Part shown: positions 5,626-5,882 of the stretch, piece by piece
Layout of the letters: each line of letters starts with the position of its first letter
How positions within the stretch are numbered: position 1 is the stretch's first letter
Source: Bordetella parapertussis
GTDB taxonomy: Bacteria > Pseudomonadota > Gammaproteobacteria > Burkholderiales > SG8-39
Assembly (NCBI GenBank): GCA_945906975.1
Contig: CAMDRY010000222.1
Span: forward strand, 1-5,882
DNA: 5,882 bases
Reading direction: 5' to 3'
Notes under the pieces: model-generated
The model's database searches: none
Told to the model about the DNA's origin: nothing
Seen by the model: only the letters and a program-made list of their open reading frames with translations
Position numbers and translations under genes: made by a program

Positions 5626-5882
5626 TCAGAACAAGGCGCGAATACCGACTGAGTTCCACCTTCGGTCCGGCGTATATCCAGACTGCATGCCGTAGGTACC
5701 GTCGATCTGGAGTTTGTCCGGGATGATCCAGAGGCGCAGACCGATCTGGCGGTTCGGCCGTTCACTGGTCTGGCCGTAGGTTTCGACAATGCCGATCAGG
5801 CGCGGCGTGAAGACGATTTCGGTGCCAAGGCCCCAGGTGCCTGTCGCGACATCACGCACGCGGTCCTTGATCGTACCCAGGT
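5626..5882 (-). CDS. Putative outer-membrane beta-barrel protein, C-terminal fragment
   Basis: The last 84 residues of a minus-strand gene are visible; its start lies beyond the right edge and the frame is open to the boundary. A GTG at 5859 is only an internal in-frame codon as far as can be seen. The sequence has alternating hydrophobic and polar strands with aromatic and Gly residues, such as WGLGTEIVF, RQIGLRLWII and DKLQIDGTYGMQ. It ends WNSVGIRALF, a terminal Phe with hydrophobic residues at alternate positions before it, as in the signal recognised by the BAM assembly machinery of Gram-negative bacteria. I cannot assign a family or substrate; a porin-like or transporter-like barrel is the best inference. 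The gene converges on yaeQ with 68 bases between the stops. Confidence 0.7.
   Translation of the reverse strand, partial: LGTIKDRVRDVATGTWGLGTEIVFTPRLIGIVETYGQTSERPNRQIGLRLWIIPDKLQIDGTYGMQSGYTPDRRWNSVGIRALF

Noticed and set aside
5206..5652. Plus-strand open frame overlapping yaeQ in another frame
   Set aside because: It overlaps the conserved yaeQ frame for most of its length, its product is Gly/Arg-rich without recognisable motifs, and it has no ribosome binding site of note.

Overview
The window is GC-rich, chromosomal-looking DNA, most likely from a beta- or gammaproteobacterium. I infer this from the gene families (HrpA, DUF1415 and YaeQ are all characteristic of that group), the strong G/C preference at third codon positions, and close matches to the Escherichia coli HrpA and YaeQ sequences as I remember them. 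No database search was possible.

Layout from left to right. Positions 1-142 hold a strong hairpin (43-92) and possibly the last codons of an upstream gene. Next is a full-length DEAH-box RNA helicase, hrpA (listed 70-3912, with a second possible start at 139). After a 93-base gap containing GC-rich inverted repeats comes a 90-residue unnamed protein (4006-4278) with a basic N-terminus and a C-terminal half resembling a ribbon-helix-helix module. It converges on a DUF1415 gene on the minus strand (4318-4926). That gene is transcribed divergently from a yaeQ-family gene (5000-5557) across a 73-base spacer containing a perfect 15-base tandem duplication. The right edge holds the C-terminal 84 residues of a minus-strand gene (5626-5882) that looks like an outer-membrane beta-barrel protein and converges on yaeQ.

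The genes do not form an obvious pathway. HrpA acts on RNA and ribosomes. YaeQ belongs to a variant of the PD-(D/E)XK nuclease fold and has no settled role. DUF1415 is uncharacterised. Strand changes split the window into at least three transcription units: hrpA with perhaps the small gene, the DUF1415 gene, and yaeQ. I found no tRNA, rRNA, CRISPR array, insertion sequence, phage gene or toxin-antitoxin pair. I see no convincing new multi-gene system. The most interesting items are the hairpin around the first hrpA start, the small protein behind hrpA, and the duplicated element between the DUF1415 gene and yaeQ.
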